Below the pieces are notes generated by a model. That model searched no databases. It worked only from the letters and a program-made list of their open reading frames with translations, and was not told the origin of the DNA. A program made the position numbers and the translations under genes. A stretch of 64,000 nt of DNA from contig CAVWDE010000019.1 of the NCBI GenBank assembly GCA_963753685.1, forward strand, positions 1-64,000, given 5' to 3'. Below are positions 53,752 to 62,673 of this stretch, piece by piece (the first letter of the stretch is position 1; each line of letters opens with the position of its first letter). Source of the DNA: DATAOG01 sp963753685. GTDB taxonomy: Bacteria > Pseudomonadota > Alphaproteobacteria > Geminicoccales > Geminicoccaceae.

Positions 53752-56193
53752 TTACTGTTTCGCTGCTGACTGCCCCTCGCCGAGTTCGAAGGTCAGCTGG
53801 TCGATCTTGCCGGTGAACTTGAACGGCACATCGTAGCGATACTCCAGCAGCGCCAGCGGGGTGCGGGTGTCCTGGCCGATGTCGAAGGTCTCGTCTTCCG
53901 GAAAGGTGATCGGGGTGGTGTGGTCCAGGGAATTCCTCGCCACTTCCTTGCCGTCGACAGAAAGCACGCCCGTGCCGCCCTTGCCCAAACCGGGACCCTC
54001 CGGCTTGAAGTCGAACACGATCGTGTGCTTGCCCGCTGCCAACTCAGGCCCCTCCCACGCGGTGCGCTTGAGGTCGAGCAGGTTGTACAGGAACACGACC
54101 TTGCCCCGATTAAAGCCGAATTCGCCTTTGCTCAAGAACAGACCGTAGCCACCGAAGCGCCCGCCCTCGGTGACGATCATGCCTTCGGCGCCACCCTCGG
54201 GAATCTCGACCTCGGCCTTGATGGTGTACGACTTGTTCAGGATGTCCGGGGCCGTGCTGGCCGGCACGCCCGTCAGTTCGCCGGAATAGGTGAAGACCGT
54301 CCTGCCTGCCGTCAGGCTCGGGCGTGGCGTATTCCAGCGCGCAAGCGTCGAGTTGTCGAGCGGCAGCACGTTGTACGTCTGCGCCTCGGCATAGAACAGG
54401 TCCTGCATCTGCTTGAGCTTGTCCGGCATCTTGGCGGCCAGGTCGTCGGCCTCGGTGGGATCTTTCAGGACGTCATAAAGCTCCCAGTTGTACCCGGTGA
54501 TCACGTCGGGCGGTGTCTTCGTGCTCAGTTCCCACGGCAGCGTCACCGGCGTCGTGCACGCCACCCACCCGTCATGATAGATGGCGCGATTGCCCAGCAT
54601 CTCGAAGTATTGCGTCGTGTGCCGGGTCGGGGCGTCGGCGTTCGCCTTGTCCCACGTATAGACCATGCTGACGCCTTCGATCGGGCGCTGCTTGATGCCG
54701 TTGATCATCTCGGGTTGCGGAATGCCGCTCGCTTCCAGGATGGTCGGCACGATGTCGATGATGTGGTGAAACTGGCGGCGGATGCCGCCCGCATCCTTGA
54801 TGTGACCGGGCCAGGACATGGCCATGCCCTGGGCCGTGCCGCCGAAGTGCGATGCCACCTGCTTGACCCACTTGAACGGCGTGTCGAACGCCCAAGCCCA
54901 GGGCGCCGCAAAGTGCGGATAGGTCCGGGCGGACCCCCAGAACTCGTACCAGAGGAACTGGTCCTTGACCGGCACTTCAACGCCATTGAAGGTGGTGAAC
55001 TCGTTCGGCGTGCCGTTCAGCATTCCTTCGGCGCTCGCGCCATTGTCGCCGCTGATGTAGATGATCAGGGTGTTGTCGAGTTGGCCGAGGTCTTCGACGG
55101 CCTGGATGACCCGGCCGATCTCGTGGTCGGTGTAGGCCTGGTAGGCGCCATAAACCTCCGCTTGCTTGATGAACAGCTTCTTCTGCTCGAAGCCGAGGGA
55201 ATCCCACTGCGGCAGCTCTTTCGGCCAGGGCGTCAGCTTGGCGTAGTCGGGCATGATGCCCAATCGTTTCTGGTTGGCGAAAATCGTCTCCCGCAGCTTG
55301 TTCCACCCGTCATCGAACAAGTGCATGTCGCTGATCTTCTTGATCCACTCCGGCGTCGGATGATGCGGGGCGTGGGTGCCGCCCGGGACGTAGTAGACAA
55401 AGAACGGTTTGTCGGGCGCGAGCTCCTTGAGCTGTTTCATGTACTGGATCGCGTCATCGGCCATGGCCGTGGTCAGGTTCCAGCTGGGATGGCCCTGGAA
55501 GGGGTAGATGGCCGTCGTGTTGCGGAACAGGTTCGGCTGCCACTGGCTGGCGTCGCCGCCGACGAACCCGTAGAAATAGTCGAAGCCCATGCCAATCGGC
55601 CACTGGTCGAACGGCCCGGCCTGGCTTGCCTGATAGGACGGCGTGTTGTGGTCCTTGCCGAACCAGGCGGTAGCGTAGCCGTTTTCCTTCAGAATCGTGC
55701 CAATGGTGCCGTTCGCGTGCAAAATGATCGAGTCGTAGCCTGGATACCCTGTGCCAATTTCATCCACGACCCCGAAGCCGGCGACGTGGTGATTGCGGCC
55801 CGTGATCAAGGCGGCCCGGGTCGGCGAGCACAGCGAAGTGGAATGAAAGTTCGTGTAGCGCAACCCGGCCTTGGCGATGCGATCGAGCGCCGGGGTCGGG
55901 ATGACGCCGCCGAAGGTGCTGGGCGCGCCGTAGCCGTCGTCGTCCGTCATGATCAGCAGCACGTTGGGCGCGCCCTTCGGCGGCACGACGCGGGGCGCCC
56001 ACCACGGCGTCAACTCCGAGGCCCGCTCCTTGATCACCCCGCCGAACTTGGGATCGGGCGGCGGAAGTTGCCCGCCCTCGATCGTGGTGGTGGCGGCGGG
56101 TGAGCCTGGCACGCCCGTGATCTGCTGAGCCGACACCGAGACGCAACTGACGGCAAGAAAGCCTGCGGCCGCAAGCACGCTCCGGATCTTCAC
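53752..56193 (-). CDS. Arylsulfatase
   Basis: 813 residues, intact. GTG 56193 is chosen because it follows AACGGGAGGT and starts a signal peptide (IRSVLAAAGFLAVSCVSVSAQQ). Metal ligands are in NVLLIMTDDDGYGAP, and the formylglycine site is LCSPTRAALITGRNHH (C-x-P-x-R). VYYVPGGTHAPHHPTPEW and YISGDNGASAEG complete the active site. The C-terminal 180 residues form a beta-rich domain. Predicted periplasmic hydrolysis of a sulfate ester. A sulfatase-maturating enzyme is needed and is not in the window. Less GC-rich than the housekeeping genes. Confidence 0.94.
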   Translation of the reverse strand: MKIRSVLAAAGFLAVSCVSVSAQQITGVPGSPAATTTIEGGQLPPPDPKFGGVIKERASELTPWWAPRVVPPKGAPNVLLIMTDDDGYGAPSTFGGVIPTPALDRIAKAGLRYTNFHSTSLCSPTRAALITGRNHHVAGFGVVDEIGTGYPGYDSIILHANGTIGTILKENGYATAWFGKDHNTPSYQASQAGPFDQWPIGMGFDYFYGFVGGDASQWQPNLFRNTTAIYPFQGHPSWNLTTAMADDAIQYMKQLKELAPDKPFFVYYVPGGTHAPHHPTPEWIKKISDMHLFDDGWNKLRETIFANQKRLGIMPDYAKLTPWPKELPQWDSLGFEQKKLFIKQAEVYGAYQAYTDHEIGRVIQAVEDLGQLDNTLIIYISGDNGASAEGMLNGTPNEFTTFNGVEVPVKDQFLWYEFWGSARTYPHFAAPWAWAFDTPFKWVKQVASHFGGTAQGMAMSWPGHIKDAGGIRRQFHHIIDIVPTILEASGIPQPEMINGIKQRPIEGVSMVYTWDKANADAPTRHTTQYFEMLGNRAIYHDGWVACTTPVTLPWELSTKTPPDVITGYNWELYDVLKDPTEADDLAAKMPDKLKQMQDLFYAEAQTYNVLPLDNSTLARWNTPRPSLTAGRTVFTYSGELTGVPASTAPDILNKSYTIKAEVEIPEGGAEGMIVTEGGRFGGYGLFLSKGEFGFNRGKVVFLYNLLDLKRTAWEGPELAAGKHTIVFDFKPEGPGLGKGGTGVLSVDGKEVARNSLDHTTPITFPEDETFDIGQDTRTPLALLEYRYDVPFKFTGKIDQLTFELGEGQSAAKQ

Positions 56194-56342
56194 GGCGGAC
56201 CTCCCGTTGAGGTGCTGTTCCTTGGCAAGGAAGCTCGCGCGAGAGTGGTCGCATAGGGCGGTCCACACTTTGACCCACATCAACCCGATGACCGGCTTGC
56301 TGACCGCGGATCCTGCACGGATCCGAGCCCGGTCATCCGCAA

Positions 56343-57401
56343 TCAAGCTTGGCTTGCCACGGTGGCAGGGTGCGCGCCGTCAGCGTGCCGCGGGTCGGGC
56401 CGACCGGTGCGAAAGCGGTCGCGGTAGTCCGAGGGCGTGACCCCGATCCAGCGCAGGAAGCTGCGGCGCATCCGCTCGTCGTCGCCGAACCCGCACTGGC
56501 GCGCGACCCAGCCGATCGGCCTGGAGGTCTCCTCGAGCAGGCGTCTCGCCGCCTCGACCCGCATCGCCTCGACCGCCTTCGCGGGCGTGGCCCCGGTCGC
56601 CGCCGCATAGGCGCGGGCGAAGTTGCGCGGGCTCATGGCCATCCGCTCGGCCAGCCGCTCGACCCTGAGGTCGCGTCCGAGATCGGCCGAGATCCAGGCG
56701 TGCAGATCGCCGAAGCGGCCGTCACCCAGGGCCTGCCCGGCGAGCGGGGCGCTGAACTGGGCCTGACTGCCCGGCCGCTTCAGGAACACGACCAGATAGC
56801 GCGCGACCTCGATCGCGGCGGCATGGCCGAGGTCGGCTTCGACCAGGGCGAGCGCCAGATCGATGCCCGCGCTGACCCCGGCCGACGACCAGATCGGCCC
56901 GTCCTGCACGTAGATCGGATCGGCCTCGACCCGCACCTTGGGATAGTGCGCCTGCAGCGCGCTCGCCCAGCGCCAGTGGGTAGTGGCGCGCCGGCCGTCG
57001 AGCAGCCCGGCGGCGGCCAGCAGGAACGCCCCGGTGCAGACCGAGCAGGTGCGGCGCGCCAGGGTCGCGCGGCCGGCGATCCAGGCGACCATCTCCGGGT
57101 CGCGCCGGAGCGCATGGACGCCGGGGCCGCCGGCCACGATCAGGGTGTCGATCGGCCGGTCCGCGAGGTCCGCGAGCGCGTCCGTCACGATTGCGATGCC
57201 GGTCGAGGTCGCGGTCGGACCGCCCGCCTTCGTGACCAGGGTCAGACGATAGGGCGGCGCCGCGTCCTGGGGCGCCAGGGCCGCCGCGGTCGTGAACGCC
57301 TGCGCCGGACCGGCGACGTCGAGCAGGTTCACGCCCGCGTAGGCCAGGATGACGACCTCGCGGCTCGGGGGCGGCGCGGGCGTGGCAGGAATCGTGGTCA
57401 T
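56343..57401 (-). CDS. GlxA-type transcriptional regulator (DJ-1/PfpI + AraC)
   Basis: 352 residues, intact. The N-terminal amidase-like domain has VVILAYAGVNLLDVAGPAQAF and CSVCTGAFLLAAAGLLDGRRATTHW (nucleophile-elbow Cys). The C-terminal AraC domain has ERLAERMAMSPRNFARAYAAATG and WVARQCGFGDDERMRRSFLRWIGVTPSDYRDRF. Divergent from the MFS gene with 83 bases between, so that transporter is its likely target. The effector is unknown. Confidence 0.93.
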   Translation of the reverse strand: MTTIPATPAPPPSREVVILAYAGVNLLDVAGPAQAFTTAAALAPQDAAPPYRLTLVTKAGGPTATSTGIAIVTDALADLADRPIDTLIVAGGPGVHALRRDPEMVAWIAGRATLARRTCSVCTGAFLLAAAGLLDGRRATTHWRWASALQAHYPKVRVEADPIYVQDGPIWSSAGVSAGIDLALALVEADLGHAAAIEVARYLVVFLKRPGSQAQFSAPLAGQALGDGRFGDLHAWISADLGRDLRVERLAERMAMSPRNFARAYAAATGATPAKAVEAMRVEAARRLLEETSRPIGWVARQCGFGDDERMRRSFLRWIGVTPSDYRDRFRTGRPDPRHADGAHPATVASQA

Positions 57402-57484
57402 ATTGTCCTTTATGCCACAACCGCGCGCCGCTACAAGCCGGTGATCGCCGCCTGCTGGCGCGCATCGGGGGTGAAGAGGGGACC

Positions 57485-58693
57485 ATGACCGGGGAAGCAG
57501 GCCTGTCGCGGACGGCCATGCTCGCGATCGGTTGCGGCTCGGCCATGGTGCTGCTGTCGTTCGGCATCCGCTCGAGCTTCGGCCTGTTCCTGCAGCCGAT
57601 GAGCCTCGATCTCGGCTGGGGCCGCGAGGTGTTCGCCTTCGCGATCGCGCTCCAGAACCTGGTCTGGGGCGTCTCGCAGCCGTTCGTCGGCATGCTCGCG
57701 GACCGCTACGGCAGCGGCCGGATGCTCGCGGTGGGCGGCCTCCTGTACGCGCTCGGGGTCTTCCTGATGTCGACGACGAGCACGCCGCTCGGGCTGCATC
57801 TGAGCGCCGGCGTCCTGCTCGGCCTGGCGCTCGGCGGCACGGGCTTCGGGGTCGTGCTCGCCGCGGTCGGCCGCAGCGTCGCGCCCGAGCGGCGCTCGAT
57901 GGCGCTCGGCATCACCACGGCGCTGGGCTCGCTCGGCCAGTTCCTGATGCCGCCGATCGGCCAGGCGTTCCTCGCCGCCTACGGCTGGCAGACCGCACTC
58001 ATGCTCATGGCCGCGGGCGCGCTCGCCATGGTGGCACTCGCAGCCGGCATCCAGGGCCGCCCCCAGGCCGCACCCGGCGATACCCAGACGCTGCGCCAGG
58101 CCCTGACCGAGGCGCGCCGGCACTCAGGCTATCTCTACCTGACCGCGGGCTTCTTCGTCTGCGGCTGGCACGTGGCCTTCATCGCCGTCCATCTGCCGGC
58201 CTACCTGGCCGACGGCGGCCTCTCGACCCAGACCGCGGCCTGGTGCCTGGCCCTGATCGGCCTCTTCAACGTCATCGGCTCCTACCTCTCGGGCCTGCTC
58301 GGCGGCCACCTCAGCAAGAAATACTGCCTGAGCTTCCTCTACACCGCGCGCGCGGTCCTGATCGCGGTCTTCATCGCGGTGCCGCTCTCCGCCACTTCCG
58401 CCCTCGTCTTCAGCGCGATCATGGGCCTGCTCTGGCTCTCGACCGTGCCTTTGACCTCGGGCCTGGTCGCCCAGATCTTCGGCCCCCGCTACATGGCGAC
58501 CCTTTTCGGCTTCGTCTTCCTCGGCCACCAGCTCGGCAGTTTCTTGGGGGTTTGGCTCGGCGGCTGGCTGTACGACCGCTACGGCAGCTACGACCTCGTC
58601 TGGTGGCTCTCGATCGCGCTCGGCCTGATCGCGGCCCTCCTCCACTGGCCGATCGACGAACGCGCGGTCACCCGCCTGCGCACCCAGAGCTGA
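57485..58693 (+). CDS. MFS transporter (monocarboxylate/OFA-like)
   Basis: 402 residues, intact, twelve membrane segments. FGIRSSFGLFLQPMSLDLGWGREVFAFAIALQNLVWG and GMLADRYGSGRMLAVGG match the large MFS group that includes the oxalate/formate and monocarboxylate carriers. It ends HWPIDERAVTRLRTQS. The last 55 bases are repeated at 60250-60304. Divergently transcribed from the GlxA-type regulator. Confidence 0.9.
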   Translation: MTGEAGLSRTAMLAIGCGSAMVLLSFGIRSSFGLFLQPMSLDLGWGREVFAFAIALQNLVWGVSQPFVGMLADRYGSGRMLAVGGLLYALGVFLMSTTSTPLGLHLSAGVLLGLALGGTGFGVVLAAVGRSVAPERRSMALGITTALGSLGQFLMPPIGQAFLAAYGWQTALMLMAAGALAMVALAAGIQGRPQAAPGDTQTLRQALTEARRHSGYLYLTAGFFVCGWHVAFIAVHLPAYLADGGLSTQTAAWCLALIGLFNVIGSYLSGLLGGHLSKKYCLSFLYTARAVLIAVFIAVPLSATSALVFSAIMGLLWLSTVPLTSGLVAQIFGPRYMATLFGFVFLGHQLGSFLGVWLGGWLYDRYGSYDLVWWLSIALGLIAALLHWPIDERAVTRLRTQS

Positions 58694-58696
58694 GGC
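58642..58696 (+). repeat. 55-bp direct repeat, copy 1 (end of MFS gene)
   Basis: These bases, ending with the MFS stop codon, recur at 60250-60304 with three mismatches. Both copies encode HWPIDERAV-x-RLRTQS and a stop. Confidence 0.9.
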
Positions 58697-58979
58697 GGCG
58701 CACCCGGCCACCACGGCCCCACGCCAGGCGCGGCGCAGCGGTTCTCCTCCTGGCCGCCGGATCGCACCGACGACCTTACATTCGACCGGTGCGGCCATCT
58801 CATCCGCATGAAACGCCCTGCTGCGCGCGGGGTATCGAGGCGCACGAGCCGCGGCGTCCGGCAGCGGGCACTTCACATCCGGCGGCCACCAGGCAGCGGC
58901 CGGCGCCGGCATCGCGGCCGACCGTGACATGCACCGAGCCGTGTTCTCCCGCGTTCGTTCTCGTCGGTCGTCAAAGCCG

Positions 58980-59936
58980 TCAAGATCGTGCTTCCCGTTG
59001 GGCCCTCAGAGTCTCTGTCCATGTCCAGAAGTTGGCCACCAGAGGCCCGAACACGGTGTGACACAGACTGAACAAAGCGCCAGGCAGAGCAACAACCGGA
59101 CTGAAGTGGATGGTCGCCAGGGTGATCGCCAGGCCGGAGTTCTGCATACCGACCTCGAAGCACATGGCTTTCTGATCGGCGACCGGCATCCGCATGACGC
59201 GCGCGATCAGATAGCCGGCGCCGAAGCCGAGCAGATTGTGGGCGACGACGGCGCCAATCAGGGACGCTGGCATCGTACGGAAATGTTCGTAGTTCGCGCC
59301 CATCACGAAACCGACCAGCAACATGATCGCGAGCACCGAGATCAACTGAAAGGCTGCGCCGATCGGCTCGACCTTGGCGCCAAGCATGGCATGCACCAGT
59401 ACGCCCAAAGCCACAGGTACGATGATGATTTCGACGATGGAGAGAAAGAGGGCGGCCGCCGAGACGTCGATCATTGTACCCACCAGCCAGAGCGTGAGGA
59501 GCGGCGTCATCAGGGGTGCAATCAGCGTCGAGATCGATGTGATCGCCACCGACAACGCAACATTGCCCCGGGCGATAAAGGTCACCAGGTTCGAGGAGGT
59601 GCCCCCCGGGCACGCACCGAGCAGCACCATCCCGATGGTGAGGTCGGTCGACAAGCCAAACATCAGCGACAGGGCGATGGCGAGGAGCGGCATCACGAGG
59701 TATTGTGCGGCAACACCTGCGAGTACTTTCCACGGCTGCAAGAGCAAGGCCTGGAAATCACTCCTGCGCACCGTCACGCCGACCCCGAACATGACGAGGC
59801 CGAGTAACAACGATATGTTCGGCCCGACCCATGCGAACGCCGCCGGCGCGTACCAGCCAAACGCTGCGGCCAGAATCACCAAGATCGCGAAATACTGCCC
59901 GGCAATCAGAGCAGCTGTACGCAGTAGTCGGGTCAC
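58980..59936 (-). CDS. Bile acid:sodium symporter (BASS) family protein
   Basis: 318 residues from GTG 59936 (TRLLRTAALIAGQYFAILVIL), intact. About nine to ten membrane segments. LLGLVMFGVGVTVRRSDF, IGMVLLGACPGGTSSNLVTFIARGNVALSV (the signature cross-over region) and EVGMQNSGLAITLATIHF are diagnostic. In bacteria such proteins move organic anions such as pantoate or pyruvate; the substrate here is unknown. It is less GC-rich than the neighbours and bracketed by the 55-bp repeats, which suggests acquisition. Confidence 0.92.
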   Translation of the reverse strand: MTRLLRTAALIAGQYFAILVILAAAFGWYAPAAFAWVGPNISLLLGLVMFGVGVTVRRSDFQALLLQPWKVLAGVAAQYLVMPLLAIALSLMFGLSTDLTIGMVLLGACPGGTSSNLVTFIARGNVALSVAITSISTLIAPLMTPLLTLWLVGTMIDVSAAALFLSIVEIIIVPVALGVLVHAMLGAKVEPIGAAFQLISVLAIMLLVGFVMGANYEHFRTMPASLIGAVVAHNLLGFGAGYLIARVMRMPVADQKAMCFEVGMQNSGLAITLATIHFSPVVALPGALFSLCHTVFGPLVANFWTWTETLRAQREARS

Positions 59937-60312
59937 GGGTTGGCCACTCCGATGGGATGACGGTCCACGAGGTCGCTCAGCCGCGGCAGGCTCTCGGCCA
60001 GCGATCACACCGGGGTCGAAGCCCCATGACAACCTCCCTTCTCGAATTGCTGAGGCCAGGGCCAAATCTGCACCCTATCGGCGGAACGAACAATCCCGGC
60101 AAAAACCTACGCGGGCCAGGAAACGCGATCAGTCGGGCAACGGCGTCACCCGCGATCGTCAGGCGCAGGGAAACCACGACCGCGACCCAGGCCGGGTTCC
60201 TCTCAGCCAGGTCGATCATCGCACGGTCGCGGGTGATCTCCGCCCTCCGCCACTGGCCAATCGACGAACGCGCGGTCGCGCGCCTGCGCACCCAGAGCTG
60301 AGGCGTCCGCCG
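59937..60312. other. Spacer with relic DNA and repeat copy 2
   Basis: No intact gene. It holds the upstream region of the symporter gene and, from 60250, a relic of the 3' end of the MFS gene. A minus-strand open stretch (AMIDLAERNPAWVAVVVSLRL, about 60220-60160) looks protein-like but I do not recognise it. Confidence 0.4.
60250..60304 (+). repeat. 55-bp direct repeat, copy 2
   Basis: Three mismatches relative to 58642-58696. It encodes the last 17 codons and stop of the MFS gene, with no body of the gene before it. Confidence 0.9.
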
Positions 60313-60349
60313 TTGCCCTTGGCAGATTCTCTGACTATAGTCAGAGAAT
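60313..60349 (+). promoter_or_regulatory. Promoter with a 24-bp perfect palindrome overlapping the start codon
   Basis: ATTCTCTGACTA (60326-60337) is followed directly by its exact reverse complement (60338-60349). The centre of the palindrome contains TATAGT (60336-60341), a good -10 box. TTGCCC (60313-60318) sits exactly 17 bp upstream as a -35 box. Transcription would start near 60348, the A of the ATG. The layout predicts a leaderless mRNA whose own MarR product blocks the -10 region. Confidence 0.75.
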
Positions 60350-61247
60350 GGACGCGAGCAGCGTTGCGCGGGTTCGCAGCTTCAACCGGACGGTCACCCA
60401 GCGGATCGGCGCGCTGGACGACCGCTTCCTCGGCCGCGGCCGCTCGCTCGGCGCGTCGCGCCTCTTGTTCGAGATCGGCCTCGAGGGTGCCGGGGTCCGG
60501 GAGCTGCGCGCGCGGCTCGGCCTCGATTCGGGCTACCTCAGCCGGCTTTTGCGCACGCTCGAGCGCGAACGGCTGATCGAGGTGCGCCGAGCCCGGCCGA
60601 CCGGCGGGTCCGCGCGGCCCGGCTGACGCCCGCCGGCCAGGCCGAGCTCGCCCTCCTCAACCAGCGCTCCGACGAGGACGCGGCCTCGCTCCTGGCCCCC
60701 CTGAGCGAGGGCCAGCGCGAGCACCTGGTCGCGGCCATGGCCGAGGTCGAACGCCTGCTGCTCGCCGCCGGGCTCAGGGTCGAGGTCGAGGACCCGACCA
60801 GCGCCGCCGCCCGCTGGTGCCTCGAGCAATACTTCGACGAGCTGCGCGCGCGCTTCGAGCACGGCTTCGACCCGGCCCGCAGCATCCCGGCCGACGCCGC
60901 ACGATCTGGTACCGCCGGCCGGCGTCTTCCTCATCGCCAGGTCCTGCGGCCAGGCTCTCGGCTGCGGCGCCCTCAAATCCGGAAAAAACGGCATCGCCGA
61001 GATCAAGCGCATGTGGGTCGCCCCCGCCGCGCGCGGCCAGGGCGTCGGCCGCCGCCTGCTCGAAGCGCTCGAAGACCACGCCCGCCAGCTCGGGCTCGCA
61101 ATCCTGCACCTGGAGACCAACCGCGCGCTGCACGAGGCCCAGGCGCTCTACCGCCGCCACGGCTACCAGGAGGTCGCGCCTTTCAACGCCGAGCCCTACG
61201 CCCACCACTGGTTCGAGAAGCGCCTCGACCCGGCCGAACCCGCGTAG
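60348..61247 (+). CDS. MarR-family regulator fused to a GNAT acetyltransferase
   Basis: About 300 residues. The N-terminal winged helix (MDASSVARVRSFNRTVTQRI, GVRELRARLGLDSGYLSRLLRTLERERLIEV) is MarR-like. LTPAGQAELALLNQRSDEDAA is the dimer helix. The C-terminal GNAT domain has EIKRMWVAPAARGQGVGRRLLEAL (acetyl-CoA loop Q/R-G-x-G-x-G) and LYRRHGYQEVAPFN. Indels near 60605 and 60897. Such fusions are usually autoregulated; the operator lies at its start. Confidence 0.87.
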
Positions 61248-61319
61248 TCGAGATGCCATACCTCGTGCGCCAAGCTTCGGCCGCCGATTAAGCCGCGACG
61301 ACGTGGTGAGGCAGTCTCT

Positions 61320-62264
61320 CTAGGCTGCTGGTGCCATCGATCTGCCTGCGGCCGTTATATTCCGCAGATGTCGCTCCAGGTCGAGCTCGACATCGCGTTT
61401 ACCGCGGATGGTATCATCGTAGAAAATGCATCGGTAGCTGCTGATGTCGAATGGCAGCTGCGTGCTTCGGCTGGCCAATAAGATCGTCGGTTTCCCCAAT
61501 GCGTGGGCGTAGCCAAGCTCATAAAATACGTTCCCGTTCACCGGCGTAATTTCCGCTATGATCACGTCAAACTCGACAATTCCGCGAACGATATCCTGAA
61601 GAATGATTCCTGGCTTGAAGACGTCATCCGCCCGAAGAACCTCGAGGCCAGATCGCTCAGCGATCGGTTTGATGACCTCTCGGTAGAGATTGTCATAGGG
61701 CTCGGAAAACTGCATAACCACGAATGCACGGGGTTTGTCGGTTGTGAAGCGAAGATCTTCAAATCGGACTGGTTTCTTGCCCCAGGCCATGAGGCCGATC
61801 TGATCACCGGACATTGGATAGGGCAGAGTGGTCTCCATGACCAGAATGTCGTCGACGATCAGACCGACGCTCTGGCCTTGCAGGGTCACGCTGACCCGAT
61901 AAGGCCTATTGGGCTCTAGATTGGCGACGTCGCCGCCGGTTTTTAGGCCCTTCCAGCCTCGTCCCTCGCGGTACTCGTCGATCACATAGGCGAAGCCGTA
62001 GCCCCCGAGCCCGATCGAGAAATAGGCACTTGTTGCGGGATTATAGCCGATGACCAAGCGAGCCGCTGCCTCGCCGGGGTCCTCGAAGCTGACGACCACG
62101 GAGATGCTGCCTGCTCGGAATTTTCCGCGTGCCAGAGCGATGCCGACAGGTGACCGCAAGTCCTGCGGTTTCAGAAAGACAGCCTCAGAGCCATCGAACT
62201 TCCAAGTGCCCGTCAACGCCGCCCAGTTCAACGCATGCTCCTGATCGCAGCCTGGTTTCCTCAC
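61320..62264 (-). CDS. Lectin-like beta-sandwich fused to a TIR/deoxyribosyltransferase-like domain
   Basis: 314 residues from GTG 62264. Residues 13-172 (TGTWKFDGSEAVFLKPQDLR, FRAGSISVVVSFEDP, YFSIGLGGYGFAYVIDEY, GDQIGLMAWGKKPVRFEDLRF) look like a concanavalin/3-keto-disaccharide-hydrolase-type beta-sandwich. Residues 178-300 (RAFVVMQFSEPYDNLYREVI, LEVLRADDVFKPG, FDVIIAEITPVNGNVFYELG, YAHALGKPTILLAS) are a Rossmann-like TIR or nucleoside-deoxyribosyltransferase fold with a candidate catalytic Glu249. The frame stays open to 62429, so an earlier start is possible. It has no signal peptide or membrane segment. The combination suggests a sensor joined to a nucleotide-cleaving effector; inferred. 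The gene is intact. Confidence 0.75.
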   Translation of the reverse strand: MRKPGCDQEHALNWAALTGTWKFDGSEAVFLKPQDLRSPVGIALARGKFRAGSISVVVSFEDPGEAAARLVIGYNPATSAYFSIGLGGYGFAYVIDEYREGRGWKGLKTGGDVANLEPNRPYRVSVTLQGQSVGLIVDDILVMETTLPYPMSGDQIGLMAWGKKPVRFEDLRFTTDKPRAFVVMQFSEPYDNLYREVIKPIAERSGLEVLRADDVFKPGIILQDIVRGIVEFDVIIAEITPVNGNVFYELGYAHALGKPTILLASRSTQLPFDISSYRCIFYDDTIRGKRDVELDLERHLRNITAAGRSMAPAA

Positions 62265-62340
62265 GGCAGTGCCGCGTCTCGTATCAGGATCGGCTGTATT
62301 GTCAACTGTCGAGGAAGACGGCTCAGGCGCGGCGCCGCCA

Positions 62341-62673
62341 TCAGAAGACCTCGACGGCATCCCGAAGCACGGCCGCGCGCAGCCGCGGGCGCATCGCGTC
62401 GGGGAAGGCGAGGTCCACCGGACGGCCAAGGATCGCCGCGAGATCAGCCTTGAGATCGACGAAGGCGAACAGGCCGAAGGGACACGCGGGATCGACCTCG
62501 ATCAAGAGATCGACATCGCTCGAAGGCCCCAGGTCGCCGCGCGCCGTGGAGCCGAACAGGGCAAGCCGGGTCAGACCGCGCGCCCGCAGCTCCCGCTCGT
62601 GCCGCCGCATCACCCCGAGAACGCGCGCCCGCTCCTCAAGGCCGGCGGTGATCGTTTCGACAGGAGCCGCCAT
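62341..62673 (-). CDS. Minimal nucleotidyltransferase (MNT)
   Basis: 110 residues from ATG 62673 (AAPVETITAGLEERARVLG), intact. RLALFGSTARGDLGPSSDVDLLIEV contains G-S-x10-D-x-D, exactly as in MntA. GRPVDLAFPDAMRPRLRAAV includes the third Asp and typical end. In TA systems this fold modifies a HEPN partner. No DUF86/HepT gene is adjacent; the nearest co-oriented genes are the TIR-like gene 76 bases downstream and the HEPN/zinc protein 363 bases upstream. Confidence 0.88.
   Translation of the reverse strand: MAAPVETITAGLEERARVLGVMRRHERELRARGLTRLALFGSTARGDLGPSSDVDLLIEVDPACPFGLFAFVDLKADLAAILGRPVDLAFPDAMRPRLRAAVLRDAVEVF

Noticed and set aside
53920..56103. 727-codon open frame on the + strand opposite the arylsulfatase
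   Set aside because: It lies wholly antisense to a complete, motif-rich sulfatase. Its composition (rich in Arg, Asp, Val, Gly) is that of a shadow frame in GC-rich DNA, and no family is recognisable.
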